Assembly: GCF_002834145.1 (NCBI RefSeq)
Contig: NZ_PHNT01000001.1
Coordinates: forward strand, 371,324-435,323
Length of the DNA stretch: 64,000 nucleotides
Reading direction: 5' to 3'
Source of the DNA: Roseovarius salinarum
Lineage (GTDB): Bacteria > Pseudomonadota > Alphaproteobacteria > Rhodobacterales > Rhodobacteraceae
Position numbers and translations under genes: made by a program
The notes under the pieces: generated by a model
Databases searched by the model: none
Seen by the model: the letters and a program-made list of their open reading frames with translations, nothing else
What the model was told of the DNA's origin: nothing
Shown here: piece by piece, positions 44,167 through 53,058 of the stretch
Position numbering within the stretch: position 1 is the stretch's first letter
How the letters are laid out: every line of letters starts with the position of its first letter

Positions 44167-44949
44167 TCAGTGCTCGCGCAGCAGCCGGCCAAGGCCGGCC
44201 GGGCGGTCGTCGACCCCGGCCAGGCGCAGGCAGTCCCACAACATCGCCTGGTTGGAACAGACCACCGGTTTGCCGAGGCGTTGCTCGATCTCGTCCACGA
44301 CCTCGATGCTGCGCAGGGCCCCGCAGCTCAGAAGCACGGCCTCGGCCTCGGGCCGGTCGATGGCCCGGGCGTAATCCACCAGGTACCCGGGCGCCACGCG
44401 GACCATCTCGGTATCGTAGGACAACCCCATGCCGTGGGCGTCCAGTACCTCGAAACCCGCGCCGTCGAGGTAGCGCACCATGGTGTCGTTGAGCTCGGGC
44501 AGGTAGGGCGAGCCCAGCACGATGCGGTGCACGTCGAGGGCCGTCAGGGCCTTGCGCACCGCCCCGGCCAGCGTTGCCGGCGCCGCGCCGGGCGCACCCT
44601 TGACCAGTTCGGCGCAGGAGGCGTCCTCGCCCACCGCAACGGTGCCCGATGTGCAGGCGAAGCAGATGACGTCCAAGCCGTCGTCGGGCAGGATTCGCGC
44701 GGCGGCCCCCGCCAGGGATCCGCGCAGTTGCGCGAGGCTGTCGGTGCTGATCTCGCGCGGCATCTCGGCGCGGGCGAAGAATGCCCCCACGCCCGGAGGC
44801 ATGTTGCGCATCATGTCTTCCTCGACCGTCTGCTCGTTGGGAATGAGCACGAAGCCGATCCGCGCGCGGCCGTGGCGGCCCTCGTCGAAGCGCACGGTGT
44901 CGAGGATACCTGTGTGCGTGTCATCGGATGGATCGCGAAGGGTATCCAT
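44167..44949 (-). CDS. Asp/Glu racemase-superfamily protein, maleate isomerase type
   Basis: The 260-residue product has the two-cysteine plan of the superfamily: CFACTSGTVAVG (first active Cys, the Thr-Ser-Gly after it) and VLLSCGALRSIEVV (second Cys), with a GxxP-rich start RIGFVLIPNEQTVEEDMMRNMPPGVGAFFAR. This layout matches maleate cis-trans isomerases and arylmalonate decarboxylase-like enzymes, which act on small dicarboxylates. It points away from the GatC-like/amidase/M24 genes across a 165-base gap. The true substrate is unknown; maleate and hydroxymalonate-type acids are candidates by family only. Confidence 0.8.
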   Translation of the reverse strand: MDTLRDPSDDTHTGILDTVRFDEGRHGRARIGFVLIPNEQTVEEDMMRNMPPGVGAFFARAEMPREISTDSLAQLRGSLAGAAARILPDDGLDVICFACTSGTVAVGEDASCAELVKGAPGAAPATLAGAVRKALTALDVHRIVLGSPYLPELNDTMVRYLDGAGFEVLDAHGMGLSYDTEMVRVAPGYLVDYARAIDRPEAEAVLLSCGALRSIEVVDEIEQRLGKPVVCSNQAMLWDCLRLAGVDDRPAGLGRLLREH

Positions 44950-45114
44950 GTCTCGCTCCCGCCGGGTGTCGTGCAACAGCCTAGGGGCATCGCCGCGTGG
45001 CGGCAATCGCCCGGATGCCGCAAACGTGTCGGTCATTGGCGCCAAGGTGCCGCCGGTGGAACAGGCGCGGTGCCCTCGGGCGCCGAGCATCGGAGGCGAA
45101 AGGAGCGGATGCCC

Positions 45115-45336
45115 ATGACCCTCGAACCGCCGAAGCTGACCACCTTCCAGGAGCTGCGGGCATCGAGCGCGGCGCACGCGTTCGCCGACGCCGAGCTGCG
45201 CGAGCTTGTCGAGCCGAAATACGGGATCATCACCGGCTATGCCACCTTGATGGCGCAACTCGAGACGTTGCGCCGGATCGATCTCGGTGCCACGCCGCCT
45301 GCGCAAGGGGTGCCCGTGCAGGGGGGCGATCCATGA
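45115..45336 (+). CDS. small GatC/AtzG-like protein coupled to an amidase
   Basis: The 73-residue product (MTLEPPKLTTFQELRAS...) ends ...GYATLMAQLETLRRIDLGATPPAQGVPVQ, which resembles the second helix and the following 'D-x-x-G-x-x-P' turn of GatC and AtzG, small partners of amidase-signature enzymes. The stop overlaps the amidase ATG by 4 bases, as is usual for such pairs. The start is ATG 45115 (9 bases behind AGGAG); in-frame ATG 45109 is possible. The assignment is by resemblance and position, so it is tentative. A stand-alone hypothetical protein is the alternative. Confidence 0.6.
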   Translation: MTLEPPKLTTFQELRASSAAHAFADAELRELVEPKYGIITGYATLMAQLETLRRIDLGATPPAQGVPVQGGDP

Positions 45337-46739
45337 CCCCGGCAGAGATCCTGCGCACGCCCGCCGCGCGGCTGGCACGCGCCATTGCCGGCGGCGAGGT
45401 GACGGCCTCGGCCGTCACCGGCGCCTGCCTCGACCGGATCGAGGCGCTGGACGGCAAGGCGCGTGCCTTCATCGAGGTCACGGCCGATGCCGCGCTGGCC
45501 CGCGCCGCGGCGCTTGACCGAAGGGGGGGTGGCGGGCCGCTGCACGGCGTGCCCTTCGCCGTGAAGGACGTGTTCGACATGCACGGCGTGCGCACGACCG
45601 CCGGCTCGCGCGTTTTGCACGACAACATCGCCCAAGCGGACGCGCATGCCGTCACCTGCCTGGCCGAGGCGGGGGGTGTCGCGCTGGGCAAGCTCAACCT
45701 TCACGAATTCGCCTATGGCGCCACGGGCGAGAACCCGGTTTTCGGCACGCCGGTGAATCCCTACGATCCTTCGAGGCTGGCCGGCGGCTCCTCCAGCGGA
45801 TCGGCCGCGGCGGTCGCCTGGGGGCTTGTGCCCTTCGCGCTGGGCACCGACACCGGCGGGTCTGTCCGCGCGCCTGCCGCCCTGACCGGGCTGGTCGGGC
45901 TCAAGCCCACCTACGGGCGCGTTTCGGTGCGCGGCATGATCCCCTATTGCTGGTCGCTCGACCATGTGGGCATCCTGGCGCGCACGGTGGAGGACGCGGG
46001 CCTCGTCCTGGGCGCGATCGCGGTGCCCGACCCGGGTGATCCGGGCTGCGCGCAGGCGTCGGTGTCCGACTATGCCGCCGCGGCGCAGGCAGGCGACGAC
46101 CTGTCGGGCGTGACCATCGGCCTGCCGCGCGACTACTTCTTCGAGGGCGCCGATCCCGAGATCCTGCGCGCGGCCGAAGCGGCGGCCGGGCAGCTGGAAG
46201 CCCGCGGCGCGGCGTTGCGCGACGTGACCCTGCCCGACATGGCGCACGCGCGCACCGTGTCGTTGACCATCCAGATGCCCGAGGCGCTGAGCTATCACAT
46301 GCGGTGGCTGGAAGACCGCGGCGCCCTCTACGGTGCCGATTTCCGCGCCGGGCTGGCGCTGGGCCAGAACCTGCTTGCCGAACATTACGTCAGGGCCAAG
46401 CGGATGGTGACCCGCTACCGCGACGGCGTGGACCACGCGCTCGCCCGGGTCGACGTGCTGCTGACCCCGGCCGCGCCGGCCGTCGCGCCCCCCGTCGGCG
46501 CGGTCGAGGTGACGACCGCCGGGGTGACGGAGCCGGCCGGCAACGCGATCACCCGATACACCAGCTTCTTCAACATGACCGGCCATCCCGCCATCACGAT
46601 GCCCGCGGGCCTGCACGGCAGCGGCCTGCCCATGGGGGTGCAGCTGGTCGGGCGCCATTTCGACGAGGCCGGGCTGCTGCGCGTGGCGGGCGCCCTCGCG
46701 CGGGCGCCCGGCGTCCAGGTGCCGCCACCGTCTGTCTGA
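45333..46739 (+). CDS. amidase-signature enzyme (GatA/AtzE type)
   Basis: The 468-residue product has the Ser-cisSer-Lys triad: K78 in PFAVKDVF, S153 in LAGGSSSGSAAA, and S177 in GTDTGGSVRAPAA. The GLKPTYGRVSVRGMIPYCWSLDHVG segment is typical of GatA-like amidases, which hydrolyse small amides or act in tRNA amidotransferase. Because it has no GatB partner nearby and a GatC-like partner in front, a metabolic amidase is more likely. Length is 20-30 residues short of E. coli-type GatA but normal for amidases. ATGA overlap with the upstream gene indicates coupling. Confidence 0.9.
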   Translation: MTPAEILRTPAARLARAIAGGEVTASAVTGACLDRIEALDGKARAFIEVTADAALARAAALDRRGGGGPLHGVPFAVKDVFDMHGVRTTAGSRVLHDNIAQADAHAVTCLAEAGGVALGKLNLHEFAYGATGENPVFGTPVNPYDPSRLAGGSSSGSAAAVAWGLVPFALGTDTGGSVRAPAALTGLVGLKPTYGRVSVRGMIPYCWSLDHVGILARTVEDAGLVLGAIAVPDPGDPGCAQASVSDYAAAAQAGDDLSGVTIGLPRDYFFEGADPEILRAAEAAAGQLEARGAALRDVTLPDMAHARTVSLTIQMPEALSYHMRWLEDRGALYGADFRAGLALGQNLLAEHYVRAKRMVTRYRDGVDHALARVDVLLTPAAPAVAPPVGAVEVTTAGVTEPAGNAITRYTSFFNMTGHPAITMPAGLHGSGLPMGVQLVGRHFDEAGLLRVAGALARAPGVQVPPPSV

Positions 46740-46772
46740 GCCGGGCGCAAACCCCGCAGAAAGGTCCGTCGC

Positions 46773-47918
46773 ATGCACAGCAACCCCTTCACCGATGCCG
46801 AGCTGGCCCGTCGCGTGTCCGCCGTGCGCACCCGCATGGGCGAGCGGGGCCTCGACATGCTGCTGCTGTCGTCGCCGGAAAACATCTTCTACCTCGTCGG
46901 GCTCGACCACTGGGGGTATTTCGCGCCGCACGTGCTGATCGTGCCTGCGGAGGGCGCGCTCGTGCTTGTGACGCGCGAGATGGAGCGGGTGGCGATCCGC
47001 AACATGGTGCGAAACGCCGATTTCATCGGCCACAGCGATTCGGAAACCGCCGCCGACGCGGTCGTCCGCCACCTGGCGGGGCGGTGCGCGGGCAAGGTCG
47101 TGGGATACGAGGGCTGGTCGCCGGGGCTGTCCCATGCACTGGGTGCCCGGCTGATGGACGGCATCGACGCCGGCCGCTGGCAGGACGCCACCGCGCTGGT
47201 CGACGAGATGCGCTTCGTGAAGTCGGCGCAGGAACAGGCGTTGATCCGGCAGGCGGCAAAGACCGCCGATGCCGGCACGCAGGCCGCCATCGCAGCCATC
47301 CACGACGGTGCGCGCGAGGCTGATGTCGCTGCCGAATGCCTGGCCGGGATGACGCGGGCCGGGGCCACGCCGCCCGGGTTCGGCCCGTTCCTGCGGCCTG
47401 CCCGCCGCATGGCCGAGGAGCACACGTCATGGGGCGACGGGGTGCACCGCGACGCCGTATTTCTCGAGGTCGCGGGCTGCGTGGCGCGCTACAACGCGCC
47501 GATGGGCCGGCTGGTGCACATCGGCTCCGTCCCCGATGCCGACGCGGAGATGGCCGAGCTGAGCCAACGCGCCTTCGACGCTGCGCTGGCCGCGCTCACG
47601 CCGGGCGCGCGGGCGCGCGACGTCTATGCCGCGTGGCAGGCGGTGGTGGATGATGCCGGGATGCCCGGCTATCGCCGGCATCACTGCGGCTACCAGGTGG
47701 GCATCGGTTTCCCGCCGTCGTGGACGGGCGGACCCCGCGTCAGCGGGCTGCGCCACGATTCGCCGATGGAAATCCGCGAAGGCATGACGTTTCACCTGAT
47801 GTCGTGGTTCACCGAGACCGGTCGCGGCAATTTCTTCGTCTCGAACACCGTCCTGCTGGGCGCGGACGGGGCGGAGGTGCTCAACGACACGCCGCCGGGG
47901 CCGCACCTGCGTCCCTGA
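46773..47918 (+). CDS. M24-family (creatinase/Xaa-Pro dipeptidase-like) protein lacking metal ligands
   Basis: The 381-residue product has the creatinase N-terminal domain (SAVRTRMGERGLDMLLLSSPENIFYLVGLDHWG) and a pita-bread C-terminal domain (GYQVGIGFPPSW, with the conserved His of HxxGxxxG). The acidic metal ligands expected for aminopeptidases appear replaced: FLEVAGCVARYNAP (Asp to Glu/Asn), LMSWFTE, and VSNTVLLGADG. This matches the metal-free creatinase/ectoine hydrolase-like branch better than the metallopeptidases. It follows the amidase by 33 bases, so it may act on the amidase product. The substrate is unknown. Confidence 0.85.
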   Translation: MHSNPFTDAELARRVSAVRTRMGERGLDMLLLSSPENIFYLVGLDHWGYFAPHVLIVPAEGALVLVTREMERVAIRNMVRNADFIGHSDSETAADAVVRHLAGRCAGKVVGYEGWSPGLSHALGARLMDGIDAGRWQDATALVDEMRFVKSAQEQALIRQAAKTADAGTQAAIAAIHDGAREADVAAECLAGMTRAGATPPGFGPFLRPARRMAEEHTSWGDGVHRDAVFLEVAGCVARYNAPMGRLVHIGSVPDADAEMAELSQRAFDAALAALTPGARARDVYAAWQAVVDDAGMPGYRRHHCGYQVGIGFPPSWTGGPRVSGLRHDSPMEIREGMTFHLMSWFTETGRGNFFVSNTVLLGADGAEVLNDTPPGPHLRP

Positions 47919-48024
47919 GGGCGCGGCACCTGCCCTGCAATTTCCCCAATCCGGTCTGGTGATCGGCCAGATTCGCCGCTAGGTCGGCCATGTGCCTGGG
48001 GGGGCACAAGGCAGGACTTGCGTG

Positions 48025-48942
48025 ATGATCCGGACCCTGGCCGCCGCGCTCTGTGTTTTCGTTGTCACGACGACCGTGGGCGCCGCGGAAGAGCGGCAGC
48101 GACTGGGCTATGGCCGGCTGTCCACGAACGATGTCTTCGGCGACGGCGAGGACAGATGGCAGACGGGCTCCTACGCCTCCAGCCGGGCCTGGGGGCCGGG
48201 CTGGGCGGGGCAATTGCCCACGGCACCGGGCCGGTTGCTTGAACTGCGCTTCAACGCGCGCGTCACCGCGCCCGACAACGTCGTCACCCCGGCGCCGGGC
48301 GACAGGCCCTTCGCGGGCGCGTCGTCGCTGGGGCTTCACACGCATCACCGCTGGGGCGAGACGCAGGTGTCGCTGGGCGGCGACATGGTGGCCACCGGCA
48401 AGCAGACCGGGCTGGATGACATTCACGCGGCGATCCACGGGCTGGTCGGGGCCGACGAACCCTCTGCAGCCGTGCGCAACACCCAGATCGGGAGTGAGTT
48501 CCACCCCACTCTGGTGCTGGAAATGGGTCGTGACCTCGACCTGGGGGGCAACGCGCGGCTGCGCCCCTTCGTCGAGGTGCGCGCGGGCCTCGAGACGCTG
48601 GTGCGTGCCGGTGCCGATATGACCATCGGCGATGTGGGGCGGGGAGAGTTTCTGGTGCGCGCGCCGGTGACCGGCCACCGTTACCGGGTGATCCGCCAGC
48701 CCCGGCGCGGCACCTCGTTCGTGCTGGGCGGGGACGTGGCGCGCGTGCACGACAGCGCGCTTCTGCCCGCGGCTGCCGGCCTGCGGGCGCGGGATACGCG
48801 ATCGCGGATGCGCGCGGGCGTCTTCATGCAGGGCAGGAAGGGGCGCGGCCTGTTCTACGGGCTGACCTGGCTGGGCAAGGAGTTCCGCGGGCAAGGCGAA
48901 GGCCAACTGACAGGCTCGTTGCGCCTGACCATACCGTTCTGA
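48025..48942 (+). CDS. LpxR-family (DUF2219) outer-membrane protein
   Basis: The 305-residue product has a signal peptide (MIRTLAAALCVFVVTTTVGAAE) and a beta-barrel-type C-terminus ending in Phe (SLRLTIPF). The early segment YGRLSTNDVFGDGEDRWQTGSYASSRAWGP contains the N-D pair and DRxxTxG pattern of LpxR lipid A 3'-O-deacylases. LpxR removes an acyloxyacyl group from lipid A at the cell surface. Catalytic residues beyond N-D cannot be aligned confidently by eye. Upstream, TGTGCC-TGGGGG-GGCACA (47991 area) can form a hairpin. It is transcribed alone. Confidence 0.78.
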   Translation: MIRTLAAALCVFVVTTTVGAAEERQRLGYGRLSTNDVFGDGEDRWQTGSYASSRAWGPGWAGQLPTAPGRLLELRFNARVTAPDNVVTPAPGDRPFAGASSLGLHTHHRWGETQVSLGGDMVATGKQTGLDDIHAAIHGLVGADEPSAAVRNTQIGSEFHPTLVLEMGRDLDLGGNARLRPFVEVRAGLETLVRAGADMTIGDVGRGEFLVRAPVTGHRYRVIRQPRRGTSFVLGGDVARVHDSALLPAAAGLRARDTRSRMRAGVFMQGRKGRGLFYGLTWLGKEFRGQGEGQLTGSLRLTIPF

Positions 48943-48952
48943 AGCGGCCGCT

Positions 48953-48981
48953 GGCGGGGCTGTCCTTTCGGACAGTCCGCC
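48953..48981 (+). terminator. hairpin after the LpxR-type gene
   Basis: An inner stem CTGTCC (48960-48965)/GGACAG (48970-48975) with loop TTTC is extended by GGCGG (48953-48957)/CCGCC (48977-48981). It begins about 11 bases after the stop. No T run follows. Confidence 0.45.
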
Positions 48982-49001
48982 CACGGGTGTGGCCCGCGGG
49001 C

Positions 49002-49030
49002 TTCCCAGACCGATTCGCGTCTGCTAGTAT
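49002..49030 (+). promoter_or_regulatory. candidate promoter for the Hint-domain gene
   Basis: TTCCCA (49002-49007) and TAGTAT (49025-49030) are 17 bases apart, each with four of six consensus bases, and the following sequence to the ATG at 49066 is unusually A-rich (ACATAAAAAATGAAAATGA), unlike the rest of the window. Confidence 0.3.
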
Positions 49031-49065
49031 CAAGACATAAAAAATGAAAATGAGGCAGGCAGGCA

Positions 49066-50130
49066 ATGAGAACGGGCTTTCGTGGCACGTTCGTCATCTC
49101 CTGGTCGCAGACGGAAGTGGACGGATTCAAGGGCGCGCCAGTGCCATCGCTTGACGTGGGCGCGGCGTGGTCCTGGACCGGCGAGCCCGTGCGGGTCGAC
49201 GGCCCGGGTGAAATCCTGCGACTGGAAGAGGCGGACGGAGAATCCAATATCCGCAAGCGCGCGGCACGCGTCTTGCGCCGACTGGTGGGTGCGGCGGTCA
49301 CCGGCAACCGCAACCTCGCGCAGATCGAGATCGATGAACCGTTGATGGACAGCAGCTTCGTCGTCACCGACGGCCTTCGAAGCTACACCGTGACGCTGAT
49401 CGAGGTGGGCGCCGAAACGCCGCCGCTGCTGATGTTCGTGGACGAAATGCCGCCGCGGGACACCGACCTTTGGGTCGTGCACCACACGCTCGAGGGTGCG
49501 GCGGCAGCCGCCACCGGACCGGCGAGCGGCGGGGTGATCTGTTTCACGCCGGGCACGCGCATCGACACGCCCGAGGGCCCCCGCAAGGTGGAAACGCTGG
49601 CCGAGGGCGACCGCGTGCAGACGAAGGACAGCGGCGCCCAGGCCATCCGCTGGATCGGCAGCCGCCGCATGACGGGTGCGCGTCTGTTCGCCATGCCCGC
49701 GCTGCGGCCGGTGCGCATCCGTCCCGGCGCGCTGGGCATGGACCGGCCGGACAGCGAGCTTCTGGTCTCGCCCGGGCACAGGATGGTCGTTCAGGGGCAG
49801 GTCGCGAGGGCCCTGTTCAACACGCCCGAGGTCTTGGTCGCGGCGCGCGACCTGCTCGGACACGAGGCGGTCGCGTTCGACACCGCGGTGCGCGAGGTGA
49901 CCTATATCCACCTGCTGCTCGACCGGCACGAGGTGCTGTGGGCCAACGGGGTCGAGACCGAAAGCTTCCACCCCGCGAGCGCCGCGCTTTCCACCCTGGA
50001 CCAGGCCGATCGCGACCGGTTGCTGGCCCTGCACCCGCAGCTGGCGCACGAGCCGCACACCTATGGCGGGTTCGCACGGCGCAACCTGAGCCGGTCGGAG
50101 GCGGCGATCCTCGCACACGAGGCGGCCTGA
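49066..50130 (+). CDS. Hint (Hedgehog/intein)-domain protein
   Basis: The 354-residue product has a Hint_2-type domain from about residue 156: GGVICFTPGTRIDTPEGPRKVETLAEGDRVQT, where Cys159 is the candidate nucleophile at the splice/cleavage site, and later LLVSPGHRMVV and VTYIHLLLDRHEVLWANGVETESFHP. The first 150 residues are an unrecognised beta-rich domain. Such proteins are common in Rhodobacterales, often exported by type I systems, but no signal or RTX repeats are visible. Self-cleavage is possible if the domain is active. GAGGCAGGCAGG precedes the ATG. Confidence 0.85.
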   Translation: MRTGFRGTFVISWSQTEVDGFKGAPVPSLDVGAAWSWTGEPVRVDGPGEILRLEEADGESNIRKRAARVLRRLVGAAVTGNRNLAQIEIDEPLMDSSFVVTDGLRSYTVTLIEVGAETPPLLMFVDEMPPRDTDLWVVHHTLEGAAAAATGPASGGVICFTPGTRIDTPEGPRKVETLAEGDRVQTKDSGAQAIRWIGSRRMTGARLFAMPALRPVRIRPGALGMDRPDSELLVSPGHRMVVQGQVARALFNTPEVLVAARDLLGHEAVAFDTAVREVTYIHLLLDRHEVLWANGVETESFHPASAALSTLDQADRDRLLALHPQLAHEPHTYGGFARRNLSRSEAAILAHEAA

Positions 50131-50186
50131 CGCAGGCGGGGGCCGGCACCGTTGATGCGCAGCCGGCCAGGTGTCTGCCAGGCCGG

Positions 50187-50214
50187 TTGACACTGTTCCG
50201 TGCACCTGTATAAG
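50187..50214 (+). promoter_or_regulatory. sigma-70 promoter for rpsD
   Basis: A perfect TTGACA (50187-50192) and TATAAG (50209-50214) are separated by 16 bases, 112 bases ahead of the rpsD start. This is the strongest consensus promoter in the window and fits a highly expressed ribosomal gene. Confidence 0.8.
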
Positions 50215-50325
50215 CGCGGCTTCATTGGTGTTGGTGGCCCCCGCAAGGGGATGCCTGTCGGGCCCCGGAAACGCCGGATCAGAGCCAGAGGACAACGCCC
50301 TTCTGAACCCGGAAGGAGACCAGCC

Positions 50326-50946
50326 GTGACCAAACGCACGTCTGCCAAGTACAAGATCGACCGCCGCATGGGCGAAAACATCTGGGGGCGCCCCAAATCC
50401 CCCGTCAACCGCCGCGAATACGCCCCCGGCCAGCACGGCCAGCGCCGCAAGGGCAAGATGAGCGACTTCGGCCTGCAGCTTCGCGCCAAGCAGAAGCTCA
50501 AGGGCTACTACGGCGACCTGACCGAGAAACAGTTCCGCCGCATCTACTCCGAGGCCGAGCGCGTTCGCGGCGACACCGGCGAGATCCTGATCGGCCTGCT
50601 TGAACGCCGGCTGGACACCGTCGTCTACCGCGCCAAGTTCGTGCCGACGATTTTCGCCGCGCGCCAGTTCGTGAACCACGCCCACGTCCGGGTGAACGGC
50701 AAGAAGGTCAACATCCCCTCCTACCGCGTCAAGGAAGGCGACGTGATCGAGGTGCGCGACCGCTCCAAGCAGTTGGCCTCCGTGCTCGAGGCGGTGCAGC
50801 TGCCCGAACGCGACGTGCCCGACTACATCGAGGCGGATCACAGCAAGATGACGGCGAGGTTCGTGCGCACACCGGCCCTGAGCGACGTGCCCTATCCGGT
50901 GATGATGGAACCCAACCTCGTCATCGAGTTCTACGCACAGAACTGA
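50326..50946 (+). CDS. rpsD: 30S ribosomal protein S4
   Basis: The 206-residue product begins with GTG 50326 behind [47 protein letters not shown]. It has the S4 domain ([51 protein letters not shown]). S4 nucleates 30S assembly by binding 16S rRNA. Unlike in E. coli it stands alone, as usual in alphaproteobacteria. Length matches E. coli S4 exactly (206). Confidence 0.99.
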   Translation: MTKRTSAKYKIDRRMGENIWGRPKSPVNRREYAPGQHGQRRKGKMSDFGLQLRAKQKLKGYYGDLTEKQFRRIYSEAERVRGDTGEILIGLLERRLDTVVYRAKFVPTIFAARQFVNHAHVRVNGKKVNIPSYRVKEGDVIEVRDRSKQLASVLEAVQLPERDVPDYIEADHSKMTARFVRTPALSDVPYPVMMEPNLVIEFYAQN

Positions 50947-50966
50947 CCCTCGGACATATCTGCAAG

Positions 50967-50999
50967 GGGCCGCGACGGGGGAACCGCCGCGGTCCTTTT
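50967..50999 (+). terminator. intrinsic terminator of rpsD
   Basis: GGGCCGCG (50967-50974) pairs with CGCGGTCC (50988-50995) including one G-T pair, with a 13-base loop, and TTTT follows at 50996-50999 (then CATTT). It begins 20 bases after the rpsD stop. Confidence 0.8.
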
Positions 51000-51058
51000 C
51001 ATTTCGGGATGGTCAAGCCCCGGACAGGGGGCTAGGAATCCCCGGAAGGAGCCAGAAC

Positions 51059-52144
51059 ATGCCCAAGATCACGCCGCAGCCCGGCATCATGGAGATCGAG
51101 CCCTACCAGGGGGGCGCCTCGCAGATCGCGGGGCGAACGGAGGTCGTCAAGCTCAGCTCGAACGAGAACCCCTACGGTCCCGGCGAACCCGCGATCGAGG
51201 CGTTCCGCGGCGCCGCCTACGGGCTGAACCGTTATCCCGACACGGCACACACCGCGCTTCGCGCTGCCATCGCCGAGGTTCACGGCCTCGATTCCGGCCG
51301 CATCGTCTGCGGCGTGGGCAGCGACGAGATCATTGCGCTTCTGTGCCAGGCCTACGCCGGGCCGGGCACGGAGGTGATCCACACCGAGCACGGCTTCGCG
51401 ATGTACCGGATCAGCGCGCTTTCGAACGGCGCCACGCCGGTGGAGGTGGCCGAGCGCGACCGCGTGACCGACGTCGACGCGATCATCGATGCCTGCACCG
51501 ACCGCACCCGGCTGGTGTTCATCGCCAACCCCAACAACCCCACCGGAACGATGATCGGCGAGAGCGAGCTGGAGCGGTTGGCCGGCGGCCTGCCGGACCA
51601 CGTGCTTCTGGTGGTCGACGGGGCGTACGCCGAGTACGTCGAGGGGTATGACGGAGCGGCGGCGCTTGTCGAGGCGCGCGAGAACGTGGTGATGACGCGC
51701 ACCTTCTCGAAGCTTTATGGCCTTGGCGCGCTGCGCGTGGGCTGGGGATACATGCCGGGGCACGTCAGGGACGTTCTCAACCGCGTGCGCGGCCCGTTCA
51801 ACCTCAGCCACGCGGCGCAGGTCACCGCGGCCGCTGCCGTGCGTGACACCGCCTGGGCCGAGAAGTGCCGCGCCAACAACACGCGCCTGCGGTCCTGGCT
51901 TGCCGACGCCCTGGCCGAACACGGTGTGCCTTCGGATGTCTCCAAGGCGAATTTCGTGCTTGCCCGCTTCGCTGACGCCGAGGAGGCCGAGGCTTGCGAC
52001 GACTACCTCAAGTCGCAGGGCATGATTGTCCGGCGTGTCGCGGGGTACAAGCTGCCCAATTGCCTGCGCATCTCGGTGGGTGACGAACCCTCGTGCCGCC
52101 GGGTGGCCCACGCCATCGGCCAGTTCAAGGCTGGCGCGCGATGA
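51059..52144 (+). CDS. hisC: histidinol-phosphate / aromatic-amino-acid aminotransferase
   Basis: The 361-residue product is a class I/II PLP aminotransferase: [10 protein letters not shown] start, NPNNPTG, and the PLP Lys in [19 protein letters not shown]. Length and N-terminus match HisC, which converts imidazole-acetol phosphate to histidinol phosphate. The next gene is a prephenate dehydrogenase, with an ATGA overlap, so the enzyme likely also serves tyrosine and phenylalanine synthesis, a known dual role of HisC-type enzymes. CCGGAAGGAGCC lies before ATG 51059. Confidence 0.95.
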   Translation: MPKITPQPGIMEIEPYQGGASQIAGRTEVVKLSSNENPYGPGEPAIEAFRGAAYGLNRYPDTAHTALRAAIAEVHGLDSGRIVCGVGSDEIIALLCQAYAGPGTEVIHTEHGFAMYRISALSNGATPVEVAERDRVTDVDAIIDACTDRTRLVFIANPNNPTGTMIGESELERLAGGLPDHVLLVVDGAYAEYVEGYDGAAALVEARENVVMTRTFSKLYGLGALRVGWGYMPGHVRDVLNRVRGPFNLSHAAQVTAAAAVRDTAWAEKCRANNTRLRSWLADALAEHGVPSDVSKANFVLARFADAEEAEACDDYLKSQGMIVRRVAGYKLPNCLRISVGDEPSCRRVAHAIGQFKAGAR

Positions 52145-53058
52145 GCCGGGTCTACGACCGCGTGGCGCTGATCGGGCTGGGCTTGATCGCCTCGTCGATG
52201 TTCTGGGCCATCAAGCGTGCAGGGCTCGCCGGCGAGGTCACGGGCCATGCCCGCTCGGCCGAAACACGCGACACCGCGCGCGAGATCGGGCTGTGCGACC
52301 GCGTTTGCGACAGCGCCGCAGAGGCAGCCGAGGGCGCCGACCTGGTGGTGCTTTGCGTGCCGGTCGGCGCGATGGGCGCCGTGGCCGCGGAGATCGCGCC
52401 CGTCCTCGACCCCGGGGCCACCGTAAGTGACGTCGGCTCGGTCAAGAAAGCGGTGATCGACGCGGTCGGCCCGCATGTCCCCCGGGGCGTGCACTTCGTT
52501 CCCGCGCACCCGCTGGCGGGCACCGAGCATTCCGGGCCCCGCTCGGGCTTCGCCGAGCTGTTCGACAACCGCTGGTGCCTGATCGTGCCCGAGAACGGCA
52601 GTGATCGCGACGCCATCGCCCGGCTGGAACGTTTCTGGCAAGGCATGGGGGCGCATACCGACGAGATGGATGCCGATCACCACGATCTGGTCCTTGCGGT
52701 CACCAGCCACGCGCCGCACCTGATCGCCTACACGATGGTGGGCGTGGCCGATGACCTGCGCCGCGTCACCGACAGCGAGGTCATCAAGTATTCCGCCGCG
52801 GGCTTCCGCGATTTCACCCGTATCGCGGCCAGTGACCCGGTGATGTGGCGCGACGTCTTCCTTTCGAACAAGGAGGCGACGCTGGAAATCCTGGGGCGGT
52901 TCACCGAGGAACTGTTCGCGCTGCAACGCGCCATCCGCACCGGTGACGGTGCCCATCTGCAGGATTATTTCACCCGCACCCGCGCGATCCGCCGCGGCAT
53001 CATCGAGGCCGGCCAGGACACCGACGCGCCCGATTTCGGCCGGGTGCGGCCGGGCTGA
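52141..53058 (+). CDS. prephenate/arogenate dehydrogenase
   Basis: The 305-residue product has the NAD-binding start [58 protein letters not shown] with the catalytic His, and [22 protein letters not shown] of the TyrA dimerisation domain. It makes tyrosine precursors from prephenate or arogenate. It starts inside the hisC stop and ends inside the next start. Lacking a fused chorismate mutase or ACT domain, it is the single-domain TyrC/TyrA type. Prephenate versus arogenate preference cannot be read from sequence. Confidence 0.93.
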   Translation: MSRVYDRVALIGLGLIASSMFWAIKRAGLAGEVTGHARSAETRDTAREIGLCDRVCDSAAEAAEGADLVVLCVPVGAMGAVAAEIAPVLDPGATVSDVGSVKKAVIDAVGPHVPRGVHFVPAHPLAGTEHSGPRSGFAELFDNRWCLIVPENGSDRDAIARLERFWQGMGAHTDEMDADHHDLVLAVTSHAPHLIAYTMVGVADDLRRVTDSEVIKYSAAGFRDFTRIAASDPVMWRDVFLSNKEATLEILGRFTEELFALQRAIRTGDGAHLQDYFTRTRAIRRGIIEAGQDTDAPDFGRVRPG

